A stretch of 8,206 nucleotides of DNA from Lachnospiraceae bacterium UBA3386 (GCA_002358875.1 DEPS01000181.1:3859-12064), one strand, 5' to 3'; numbered from the stretch's first letter, positions 1-6,076 are shown. The notes: generated by a model from the sequence alone, not told the origin. Program-made: numbers and translations.

Positions 1-28
1 GGAACAAGGAACCGTCCCCCTGTTCCAA
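1..28. repeat. Palindromic tandem repeat, copy 1
   Basis: This is the first of two adjacent copies of a 28-base unit repeated with a 30-base period. The unit begins GGAACAAGGAACCGTCC and ends CCCTGTTCC followed by AA. Its ends, GGAACA and TGTTCC, are inverted repeats of each other, so each copy can fold. It lies at the window edge, so the array may continue to the left. The reverse complement contains a GGAACAGGGGGACGGTTCC core, which I recall as a common intergenic repeat in Clostridia. No transposase is visible nearby. Confidence 0.9.
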
Positions 29-30
29 CT

Positions 31-58
31 GGAACAAGGAACCGTCCCCCTGTTCCAA
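31..58. repeat. Palindromic tandem repeat, copy 2
   Basis: This copy is identical to bases 1-28 over all 28 positions. Only the two spacer bases after each copy differ (CT versus TA). Across the junction of the two copies, TGTTCC-AACT-GGAACA (21-36) forms a further perfect 6-bp hairpin, so the pair can fold in more than one way. It ends 17 bases before the probable -35 box of the glgX promoter. It could act as an upstream boundary or bidirectional structure, but it lacks a T-tract and is not a canonical terminator. Confidence 0.9.
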
Positions 59-75
59 TAAAACGCAATTTGCAC

Positions 76-104
76 TTCAAAAATCGTCTGAAATTTGATA
101 TGAT
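76..104 (+). promoter_or_regulatory. Probable sigma-A promoter of glgX
   Basis: A TATGAT -10 box (99-104) is preceded by TG one base upstream (96-97), making an extended -10. A TTCAAA -35 box (76-81) lies 17 bases upstream and matches 4 of 6 consensus bases. Transcription would start near 111 and give a leader of about 60 bases before the glgX start. The surrounding sequence is much richer in A and T than the coding regions, as expected of a promoter. This was read by eye only. Confidence 0.55.
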
Positions 105-158
105 AAAACAGATATTTTTTTGAGCAGAACAGTGATTGTTACTCCGGAGTCAGTCAGC

Positions 159-166
159 AGAGGTGG
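159..166 (+). promoter_or_regulatory. Ribosome binding site deciding the glgX start
   Basis: AGAGGTGG lies five bases before the ATG at 172. It supports that ATG over the in-frame TTG at 136, which has no comparable site upstream. Confidence 0.65.
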
Positions 167-171
167 TATTT

Positions 172-2274
172 ATGAAGAGATTAAATCTGATCAGTACAAT
201 TACGGATCTGAAAAGACCGTACGAGGAGATCTCCGGATTCCGCGTCCGACCGGGCAACTGTCTGCTCAACGGCGCGACAAAGCTTACCGGCGGAGTGAAT
301 TTCACCATTTATTCCCAGAACGCGACTTCCTGTGAGCTGCTTCTGTTTCGACGTAAGACGGAGGTGCCTTATGCGATCATCCGTATTCCGGAGCGTTACA
401 GGACCGGAGGCTATTATTCAATTTTCGTCTATCAGCTCAATATAGAGGATTTCGAGTACTGTTATCGCATGGGCGGCCCTTATGACCCGTCAAAGGGTCT
501 TCTTTTTGACCGCAAAAAACTGATTCTGGATCCCTATGCAAAGGCGGTGGCGGGCCAGCGCGCCTGGGGCGCCGCGAAACCGGCCGGAGCCTATCACGCC
601 AGAGTGGTGAAAGACAGCTTTGTCTGGAAAAACAATGATTTTCCGCGCACCAAGATGGAGGACACGATCATTTATGAGATGCATGTTCGCGGGTTTACGC
701 GGCACAAGTCCTCCGGCGTCCAGTATCCCGGGACCTTCGCAGGGATCGTTGAGAAGATCCCTTACCTTAAGAGCCTTGGCATCACTGCCGTGGAGCTGAT
801 GCCCGTCTTTGAATTTGATGAGACGATCAATGCAAGGCCGTTTAACGGGAAACGTCTTTTTGAATACTGGGGCTATAATACCGTATCGTTCTTTGCGCCG
901 AACACTGCCTATTCGGCTTCTGTCGAATATAATGAGGAGGGGACTGAGCTCAAGACCATGATCCAGCTCCTCAAAGAGAATAAGATCGAAGTATACCTCG
1001 ATGTCGTCTTCAACCACACTGCCGAGGGAGACAAGACCGGGCCTTATATGTGCTTTAAGGGCATTGACAACAGTGTCTATTATATGCTGACGCCAAGCGG
1101 GGAATATTTTAATTTCAGCGGCTGCGGAAATACCTTCAACTGCAATCATCCGGCTGTGATCCGCTTTATCATTGACTGTCTGCGGCATTGGGTGCTCCAG
1201 TATCATGTGGACGGTTTCCGCTTTGATCTGGCCAGCATCATGGGGCGCAGTGTTACGGGAGTCCCGATGGGGGATCCGCCGCTTATCCGTGCGATCACTG
1301 AGGACCCGATCCTTTCGGGGATCAAGCTTATCGCGGAGCCCTGGGACGCGGGCGGAATGTACCAGGTCGGAAGTTTCCCTGCCCATGGGAGGTGGTCGGA
1401 ATGGAACGGCCGATACCGCGATGCGCTCAGGGATTTTCTCAAAGGGAACTATTGGGAGGCTGAGGAGACTGCAGCGAGGATAATGGGATCCAATGACCTC
1501 TATAAAAAAGGGTATAACGGATTCCGTTCGTCTGTCAATTTCATCACCTGTCATGACGGTTTTACGCTCTACGATCTTTTCGCCTACAACCACAAGCACA
1601 ATGAGGCGAACGGATGGAACAATGCTGACGGAGCAAACGACAACCGCAGCTGGAACTGCGGTGTGGAGGGGCCTACCGATGATCCCGTGATCAGGAGGCT
1701 CCGCTATAAGATGATGCGAAATGCCATCACGGTGCTCATGTGCAGCCGCGGGACGCCTATGATCCTGGCGGGGGATGAATTTGGAAATACCCAGCACGGA
1801 AACAATAACAGCTATTGTCAGGACAATGATGTTTCCTGGCTGAACTGGGATTTTATTAAACTGAACCGCGATTTTTTCCGTTTTTATAAGAACGTGATTT
1901 CCTTCCGCAAAAAACACCCTGTGATCAGCCGGCCCCTGGGATCCGCGGCCTGCGGCCTGCCGGATGTGATCGCATGCGGCGCGAACCCGGACGACCATGT
2001 GATCGGGCGCTCCAACAAGGTCCTGGGCATCCTTTTTGCCGGCCGCAAGGAGGGCGCCGCCGGAGACGACGTGGTCTATATGGCGATCAATGCCTACTGG
2101 GAGCCCGTGGAGATCCGTCTTCCCGCCCTTCGCGCGGGGCTCTCCTGGGGCATCAATATCAACACGGACGCGGACGACAATGTTTTCTATCATAAGCAGG
2201 CGGAATTCATGAAATCTCCCCTGTTTATGCTCAAAGAGCGCAGCGTGGCTGTCTTTACGCTTTTCCACCAGTAA
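172..2274 (+). CDS. glgX: Glycogen debranching enzyme, GlgX/isoamylase type (GH13)
   Basis: This enzyme hydrolyses alpha-1,6 branch points of glycogen or limit dextrins in the cytoplasm; there is no signal peptide. The product is 700 residues, close to GlgX/TreX proteins (about 650-720). An N-terminal CBM48-like region (about residues 25-140) ends in the family-typical 'GPYDPSKG' and 'LILDPYAKA' blocks. The GH13 barrel follows with all four conserved regions: DVVFNHT (from D277), GFRFDLAS (nucleophile D352), IAEPWD (acid/base E389) and FITCHDG (H461, stabiliser D462). The motif AGDEFGNTQHGNNNSYCQD is also isoamylase-like. A beta-domain closes the protein. ATG 172 is chosen because AGAGGTGG sits five bases upstream; a longer reading from TTG 136 adds 12 unconvincing residues. 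The response regulator starts 28 bp downstream with no terminator between, so the two may share a transcript. The close relative pullulanase cannot be fully excluded from sequence alone. Confidence 0.93.
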   Translation: MKRLNLISTITDLKRPYEEISGFRVRPGNCLLNGATKLTGGVNFTIYSQNATSCELLLFRRKTEVPYAIIRIPERYRTGGYYSIFVYQLNIEDFEYCYRMGGPYDPSKGLLFDRKKLILDPYAKAVAGQRAWGAAKPAGAYHARVVKDSFVWKNNDFPRTKMEDTIIYEMHVRGFTRHKSSGVQYPGTFAGIVEKIPYLKSLGITAVELMPVFEFDETINARPFNGKRLFEYWGYNTVSFFAPNTAYSASVEYNEEGTELKTMIQLLKENKIEVYLDVVFNHTAEGDKTGPYMCFKGIDNSVYYMLTPSGEYFNFSGCGNTFNCNHPAVIRFIIDCLRHWVLQYHVDGFRFDLASIMGRSVTGVPMGDPPLIRAITEDPILSGIKLIAEPWDAGGMYQVGSFPAHGRWSEWNGRYRDALRDFLKGNYWEAEETAARIMGSNDLYKKGYNGFRSSVNFITCHDGFTLYDLFAYNHKHNEANGWNNADGANDNRSWNCGVEGPTDDPVIRRLRYKMMRNAITVLMCSRGTPMILAGDEFGNTQHGNNNSYCQDNDVSWLNWDFIKLNRDFFRFYKNVISFRKKHPVISRPLGSAACGLPDVIACGANPDDHVIGRSNKVLGILFAGRKEGAAGDDVVYMAINAYWEPVEIRLPALRAGLSWGININTDADDNVFYHKQAEFMKSPLFMLKERSVAVFTLFHQ

Positions 2275-2302
2275 TGCACCGGGTTTTTATGGAGGTCTTT
2301 TG

Positions 2303-2998
2303 ATGAGCGGAACCAGTATTTTGGTCGTCGATGATGAACAGCGGATGCGCAAGCTCGTAAAGGATTATCTGGTCCGGGACGGCTATAACGTGCTGGAGGC
2401 AGAGGACGGGCAGAAGGCGCTGGATATTTTTTATAACGAGGGCAGCATATCCCTGATCATTCTCGATGTTATGATGCCCAGGCTGGACGGCTGGCAGGTC
2501 CTTGCAAGGATCAGGGAGACTTCGAAGGTCCCTGTCATTATGCTGACGGCAAGGAGCGACGAGCGCGATGAGCTCAGGGGCTTTGATCTGGGCGTGGACG
2601 AATACGTGACCAAGCCCTTCAGTCCCCGGACGCTTTCCGCCCGCGTCAGCGCCATCTTAAGGCGCACCATGGGGGCGGCCGCGGAGAAGACGCTTGAAGC
2701 ATATGGGATAAAGATGGACAAGTCGGCCCATATTGTGACGATCGACGGCGCCCCGGTCGACCTGAGCTTCAAGGAATTTGAGCTCCTCCAGTATTTTATG
2801 GAAAATGCCGGGATTGCCCTGTCACGGGAGCGCATCCTCAACAGCGTCTGGAATTACGACTACTACGGAGACGCCCGTACCATCGATACCCACGTAAAAA
2901 AACTCCGCTCCAAGCTCGGAGACAAGGCATCCCTGATCAAGACAGTGTGGGGGATCGGATACAAGTTTGAACCCCCTAAGGGAGAAGAAGGCCAGTAA
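2303..2998 (+). CDS. OmpR/PhoB-family response regulator
   Basis: This is a cytoplasmic DNA-binding regulator of 231 residues, the normal length for the family. The receiver domain (about 1-121) shows the acidic pair D10/D11, phospho-acceptor D55 in ILDVMMPRLDGW, T82 in MLTAR, Y101 and K104 in VTKPFSP, so it is expected to be phosphorylated. The C-terminal winged helix (about 128-224) ends in the family pattern DTHVKKLRSKLG...IKTVWGIGYKFE. The ATG at 2303 lies seven bases after GGAGG (2291-2295); a TTG directly in front at 2300 is the less likely start. It follows glgX by 28 bp. Its presumed partner kinase begins 498 bp downstream rather than immediately after, because gene debris lies between them. 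Its target genes are not evident. Confidence 0.93.
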   Translation: MSGTSILVVDDEQRMRKLVKDYLVRDGYNVLEAEDGQKALDIFYNEGSISLIILDVMMPRLDGWQVLARIRETSKVPVIMLTARSDERDELRGFDLGVDEYVTKPFSPRTLSARVSAILRRTMGAAAEKTLEAYGIKMDKSAHIVTIDGAPVDLSFKEFELLQYFMENAGIALSRERILNSVWNYDYYGDARTIDTHVKKLRSKLGDKASLIKTVWGIGYKFEPPKGEEGQ

Positions 2999-3000
2999 AT

Positions 3001-3216
3001 CAAAATAATCAGATACAAAAGAAACTACAGATCAGGCTTCCGAAAGAAAATAATACCATAAAAGTGACGGTCAGCATCGGTGTGGCAGCAGGAATGAGAG
3101 ATTTCGATGCATTGGTACAATCTGCGGACAAAGCTTTGTACTGCGCAAAAGTTTCCGGCAGAAACCGGGTGGTATGTGGAACAGGGGACGGTTCCACCCC
3201 AAAAATTATTATGTAA
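3001..3216 (+). pseudogene. 3' remnant of a diguanylate cyclase (GGDEF) gene
   Basis: Reading in one frame from 3001 gives about 71 residues that match the last part of a GGDEF domain. They include IKVTVSIGVAAG, then a diverged loop, SADKALYCAKVSGRNRVV, and a short tail to the TAA at 3214. The pattern 'vTvSiGva ... ADkALY.AK..GRNrv' is the diagnostic C-terminal signature of this c-di-GMP synthase family. The catalytic GG(D/E)EF loop and everything before it are missing, and there is no start codon with a ribosome site, so it cannot be active. Homology begins within a few codons of the regulator's stop codon, which suggests a deletion or insertion breakpoint there. The tail after GRNRVV is encoded by a palindromic repeat. 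The frame is still open, so the decay may be fairly recent. Confidence 0.75.
3176..3197. repeat. Solitary palindromic repeat inside the GGDEF remnant
   Basis: GTGGAAC (3176-3182) and GTTCCAC (3191-3197) form a perfect 7-bp inverted repeat around AGGGGACG. The core GGAACAGGGGACGGTTCC is the reverse complement of the core of the repeats at 1-58, with one G fewer, so it belongs to the same family in the opposite orientation. It is read in frame as the last codons of the diguanylate cyclase fragment. Confidence 0.75.
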
Positions 3217-3220
3217 AATA

Positions 3221-3249
3221 TAGAAATACACCGGCAAACATGATATAGT
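3221..3249 (+). promoter_or_regulatory. Possible promoter in front of the 3300 terminator
   Basis: TATAGT (3244-3249) is preceded by TG one base upstream (3241-3242). TAGAAA (3221-3226, four of six consensus bases) lies 17 bases before it. The arrangement resembles the glgX promoter. It would start RNA near 3256 and run into the hairpin at 3300-3323. The region is A/T-rich, so chance matches are likely. Confidence 0.3.
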
Positions 3250-3288
3250 AACAGAAAAATTATCCGAATAATAACCGGCGGCGGATTA

Positions 3289-3483
3289 TTGCAGTCTTTG
3301 GCTCCCAGCCGGGAGCCATTTTTCATAGACGGTGATTGGGTGCATATTGTGGTGGCCCGCCTCTGCTTAAGCTTGTTATTCAGCGATAAAGGCGGGAGTA
3401 TGCTACGGGAGATTCCCTTTATGCTGCCGCATGTTTTGGAAAGATACCCTGCTTGTAAATTGCTGATCTGCCGGGCGGTATAA
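3289..3483 (+). pseudogene. Possible decayed glycosyltransferase (GT4-like) fragment
   Basis: The frame that runs through this stretch reads ...VVARL...DKGGSMLREI...LPHVLERYPACKLLI and stops at 3481. The pattern (G/A)RL, KG, a helix, then 'vLerYPdaKLlI' is what GT4 glycosyltransferases show at the start of their C-terminal Rossmann domain. The glycine expected after KLLI is absent, there are extra residues between ARL and KG and before the YP, and only about 45 residues look related. There is no convincing ribosome site, and the terminator hairpin falls inside the first codons. I treat it as gene debris, not a working gene. The resemblance could be chance. Confidence 0.3.
3300..3323 (+). terminator. 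Intrinsic (Rho-independent) terminator
   Basis: GGCTCCC (3300-3306) pairs perfectly with GGGAGCC (3311-3317) around the loop AGCC. An A and five T residues (3319-3323) follow. This would stop transcription arriving from the response regulator or from the possible promoter near 3250, before it reaches the kinase gene. It may be the original terminator of the lost diguanylate cyclase gene. Confidence 0.7.
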
Positions 3484-3490
3484 GGGAGGG
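3484..3490 (+). promoter_or_regulatory. Ribosome binding site for the TTG start of the kinase
   Basis: GGGAGGG lies six bases before TTG 3497. No ATG or GTG in the kinase frame is better placed, and later candidates would cut into the first membrane helix, so this site fixes the start. Confidence 0.75.
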
Positions 3491-3496
3491 AGCTAT

Positions 3497-5245
3497 TTGA
3501 AAAAGAGAAACCGGCCGTTCACAGAACAGCCCTTCAAAATATCCGTCCGGGCACTGGTCGGTATCCTGTTCTTTTTGCTGATGGCCGGGACGATTTTATT
3601 GAACTGTCTTCTCAATTCTGTTTTTCTTGAACGTTATTATGTCAATAACCGTAAAAAGGCGCTCATAAGCGTGTACGACGGCCTTCAGAATGCCTCGGTT
3701 TACGACATTCTGGAGACGGACAGCTTTGACCGGGCACTTCATAAGGCGCTGCGGCGCACCAATACAAGCCTCCTTGTCGTTGATTCCGGTACAAGGACCG
3801 TAAAGGTCTGGTCTGCCGACGAATCCGTCATGGAGGAGCGTCTTTATGCCAATATTTTCGGGGTCACGCCAGTACTTGACGGTGCCGGTTCTGAAAAAGA
3901 TGCCGATTCTGAAGACCAGTCGGAAGAGGAACTGAATCAGGCTCAGGAGCAAAAGAATGAAACCGGTGTGACAAGGGACAGGACGGACGATACGGTTGTA
4001 AATGATACAGAAACGGATAATGATGAAGAAGATTCTGTCGAAAAAAATTCTGATGAAACAGAATCGGACGGGGAAGCGGCAAAAGATCAGTATGTGATCA
4101 CACAGATCCTGGAGGAGGAGCAGTCCTATACCATCCATGTCGTTCTGGACCGGAATGCAGGCACCAGGAGTATGGAGATGTGGGGGCCTTTGGGGGAGAA
4201 CAGCTTTTTCCTGCTGCGTTCTCCTCTAGAGGATATCCGCAGCAGCGCGGCCATTGCAAACAGGTTTTTTGTTTATACGGGTCTTATCCTGGCAGCTGCC
4301 GGGGCGCTTCTGGCTTTCTGGCTGTCCAGAACGATCACAGAGCCTGTTCGTCAGCTCACCGCAATCTCGGAGAGGATGAAGGATCTTGACTTTGGCGTGA
4401 AGTACGAGGGCGGGAGCCGGACAGAGCTTGATCATCTGGGCGTAAATATGAACGAGCTCTCCCAGAAGCTTGAGGAGACCATTTCCGCACTGCGGACTGC
4501 CAACAATGATCTGCAGAGGGATATTGACCGCAGGGACAGGCAGGAGGAAATGCGGCAGGATTTCCTATCCAGCGTCACGCACGAGCTTAAGACTCCGATC
4601 GCCCTGATCCGCGGCTATGCCGAGGGACTGCAGGACGGGATCGCGGATGATCCTGAGAGCCGCGCCTTTTATCTGGACACGATCGTGGAAGAGTCTGATA
4701 AGATGAATACGATCGTCCAGAAGGTCTTGATGCTCAACCAGCTGGAATTCGGCGGCGGGAGCGTGGCAATGGAGCGCTTCGACCTGGCGGGCATGATCCA
4801 CAATTATCTGGAGAGCGCTGCCCTTCTTGCCCGGCAGGAAGGTGTGTCGCTTCTCTTTGAACAGAATGATCCGGTTTATGCCTGGGGAGACCCCTTACTG
4901 ATCCAGGAGGTCTTACAGAATTATTACAGCAACGCGATTCACCATGTTCAGCCTGCGGGCGTGAAAAAGGAAAAGGTCATCGAGATCCGCTGTGAAGGAC
5001 GGGGAGAGACGGTCCGCGTGACCGTTTTTAACACCGGAAAACCTATTCCGGAAGCCTCCCTTCCTCATATATGGGAAAAGTTTTATAAGGTGGACAAGGC
5101 CAGGACAAGGGCTTACGGAGGCTCCGGTGTGGGACTTTCCATTGTCAAGGCGGTCATGGAGCTTCATCACCGAGGATACGGGGTGGAAAATTACGAGAAC
5201 GGCGTGGCCTTCTGGTTTGAACTGGACGGGAACAATCCGGGATGA
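3497..5245 (+). CDS. Membrane sensor histidine kinase
   Basis: This is a 582-residue sensor kinase, probably the partner of the regulator at 2303-2998. TM1 (about 17-40) and TM2 (about 256-277) bracket an extracytoplasmic sensor (about 41-255), followed by HAMP (about 274-328) and a short coiled linker. HisKA follows with phospho-acceptor H362 in SSVTHELKTPIAL. The ATPase domain shows the N-box LQNYYSNAIHH (N475, N479), FNTGKPIP, IWEKFYKVDKARTR and the G2 box GGSGVGLSIV (541-550). All catalytic motifs look intact. The first G-box has N512 where many kinases have Asp, which I believe is frequent in this clade. Residues about 128-197 of the sensor form an insert with roughly 28 Asp/Glu in 70 positions. 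Translation starts at TTG after GGGAGGG. The gene is cut off from its regulator by a terminator and debris, so it probably has its own promoter, which I could not place with confidence. The signal sensed is unknown. Confidence 0.92.
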   Translation: MKKRNRPFTEQPFKISVRALVGILFFLLMAGTILLNCLLNSVFLERYYVNNRKKALISVYDGLQNASVYDILETDSFDRALHKALRRTNTSLLVVDSGTRTVKVWSADESVMEERLYANIFGVTPVLDGAGSEKDADSEDQSEEELNQAQEQKNETGVTRDRTDDTVVNDTETDNDEEDSVEKNSDETESDGEAAKDQYVITQILEEEQSYTIHVVLDRNAGTRSMEMWGPLGENSFFLLRSPLEDIRSSAAIANRFFVYTGLILAAAGALLAFWLSRTITEPVRQLTAISERMKDLDFGVKYEGGSRTELDHLGVNMNELSQKLEETISALRTANNDLQRDIDRRDRQEEMRQDFLSSVTHELKTPIALIRGYAEGLQDGIADDPESRAFYLDTIVEESDKMNTIVQKVLMLNQLEFGGGSVAMERFDLAGMIHNYLESAALLARQEGVSLLFEQNDPVYAWGDPLLIQEVLQNYYSNAIHHVQPAGVKKEKVIEIRCEGRGETVRVTVFNTGKPIPEASLPHIWEKFYKVDKARTRAYGGSGVGLSIVKAVMELHHRGYGVENYENGVAFWFELDGNNPG

Positions 5246-5278
5246 TATTTTGGAGCTGAGCGCAGAAAAGCGATCAGG

Positions 5279-5299
5279 TCCTGGCCTCAGGCCGCAGGA
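5279..5299 (+). other. Stem-loop between kinase gene and hisH
   Basis: TCCT-GGCC, loop TCA, then GGCC-(GC)-AGGA gives two 4-bp helices separated by a two-base bulge. No T-tract follows, so it is probably not a terminator. Whether it is a processing site or chance cannot be told. The 87-bp gap holds no clear promoter for hisH. Confidence 0.35.
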
Positions 5300-5332
5300 G
5301 CGGACGAAAAATAAGAATCAGGGAAAAAGACA

Positions 5333-6019
5333 ATGGTTGCGATTATTGATTATGATGCGGGAAATATTAAGAGCGTGGAAAATGCCGTCAGGTATCTGGG
5401 GCATGAGGTGATCGTCACATCCGACGCGGACCAGATCCTGGGTGCGGACCATATCATCCTGCCGGGAGTCGGAGCATTCGGAGACGCAATGGGGCGCTTA
5501 AGGAGCCTCGGCCTCGAGGAGGTGATCTGCGAGGCGGTAAGAAGGAAGATTCCTTTCCTGGGAATATGCCTGGGCCTGCAGCTGCTTTTTGAAGAGAGCG
5601 AAGAGAGCCCCGGCGTGCGCGGTCTCTCTCTTTTGGAGGGAAAGATCTGCCGGATCCCCGAGGGAGACGGCAGGAAGGTGCCGCAGATCGGCTGGAACGA
5701 TCTGACTTTTCCCAAAAAAGACCGTTCAGAGGACAGCCGGTTACAGAATAATCCGCAGGATAATAAAGAGAGCAGGCTCTTTAAGGGGCTTGAGGAAGGC
5801 TGCTATGTCTATTTCGTCCATTCCTATTATCTGAAAGCCGGGAATCTGTCCGACGTGGCGGCCACGACCCAGTACGGCGTGACAATCCACGCGGCAGTGG
5901 AGAGGGGAAACCTTTTCGCCTGCCAGTTCCACCCTGAAAAGAGCGAGCGAGTCGGAATGCAGATCCTGAAAAACTTTCTTGAGACAGAGAAAGAAACCGC
6001 TTACTGTACAGGCCCTTGA
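5333..6019 (+). CDS. hisH: Imidazole glycerol phosphate synthase, glutaminase subunit HisH
   Basis: HisH hydrolyses glutamine and channels ammonia to HisF in the fifth step of histidine biosynthesis. The product has 228 residues against a usual 195-210. The class-I amidotransferase triad is complete: C79 in FLGICLGLQLL, and H200 and E202 in CQFHPEKS. The N-terminal IDYDAGNIKSV and LPGVGAFGDAM blocks, PQIGWND, and YFVHSYY are all characteristic. Two additions explain the length. One is a hydrophilic insert at about 127-147, between the IGWND strand and the 'LFKGL' helix. The other is a C-terminal tail of about nine residues, KETAYCTGP, encoded by an intercistronic hairpin. The ATG follows a weak AGGG nine bases upstream. 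hisF starts 57 bp later. hisA, hisB and the other histidine genes are not in the window. Confidence 0.95.
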   Translation: MVAIIDYDAGNIKSVENAVRYLGHEVIVTSDADQILGADHIILPGVGAFGDAMGRLRSLGLEEVICEAVRRKIPFLGICLGLQLLFEESEESPGVRGLSLLEGKICRIPEGDGRKVPQIGWNDLTFPKKDRSEDSRLQNNPQDNKESRLFKGLEEGCYVYFVHSYYLKAGNLSDVAATTQYGVTIHAAVERGNLFACQFHPEKSERVGMQILKNFLETEKETAYCTGP

Positions 6020-6034
6020 TAGGGAGTGTACAGT
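6003..6034 (+). promoter_or_regulatory. Intercistronic hairpin spanning the hisH stop codon
   Basis: ACTGTACA (6003-6010) pairs with TGTACAGT (6027-6034). Inside, after a two-base mismatch on each side, CCCT (6013-6016) pairs with AGGG (6021-6024), leaving the loop TGAT. The loop holds the hisH stop codon TGA (6017-6019). No T-tract follows and hisF begins 43 bases on, so it is not a terminator. It could slow or stabilise the message between the two subunits. As DNA, the two TGTACA palindromes lie 22 bp apart, about two helical turns, so a protein-binding site is the alternative reading. Confidence 0.55.
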
Positions 6035-6062
6035 AATAGAAACCGGGAATGCCGTTTCTGTC

Positions 6063-6068
6063 GGAGAG
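6063..6068 (+). promoter_or_regulatory. Ribosome binding site deciding the hisF start
   Basis: GGAGAG lies eight bases before ATG 6077. That ATG gives the canonical N-terminus MLTKRIIPCLDV. An in-frame GTG at 6026 would add 17 unrelated residues and lies within the hairpin. Confidence 0.7.
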
Positions 6069-6076
6069 TGATCAAT

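Noticed and set aside
1..60. CRISPR array
   Set aside because: The spacing between the two units is two bases and the units are palindromic, with no spacers and no cas genes.
136..171. Upstream TTG start for glgX adding 12 residues
   Set aside because: AGAGGTGG is correctly spaced for ATG 172 and no ribosome site precedes the TTG.
490..2268. A 592-codon open frame on the minus strand opposite glgX
   Set aside because: Its product is low in recognisable motifs and rich in Arg, His, Ile and Val, as expected from the complement of a coding strand. The + strand frame has all GH13 catalytic motifs.
2289..2303. A four-codon reading frame (ATG GAG GTC TTT TGA) overlapping the regulator start
   Set aside because: It consists of the ribosome binding site itself. 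Translational coupling by such a minimal frame cannot be supported from sequence.
3009..3326. Minus-strand open frames across the regulator-kinase gap
   Set aside because: They are opposite the clear GGDEF signature, lack good ribosome sites and show no family pattern.
3356..3396. CCCGCCT/AGGCGGG inverted repeat as a terminator or riboswitch stem
   Set aside because: The loop is 27 bases, no T-tract follows, and I recognise no aptamer core. It may be chance within GC-rich debris.
3479..3484. TATAAG as a -10 box for the kinase gene
   Set aside because: It touches the ribosome binding site, so RNA would start after or inside that site, and the -35 match is poor.
5217..5250. Promoter for hisH at the end of the kinase gene (TTGAAC with a TGATAT-like -10)
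   Set aside because: The spacing is about 20 bases or more and the -10 match is weak.
6026..6076. Upstream GTG start for hisF
   Set aside because: HisF proteins begin with the 'M.TKRIIPCLDV' strand, and GGAGAG fits ATG 6077. The extra 17 residues have no family counterpart.
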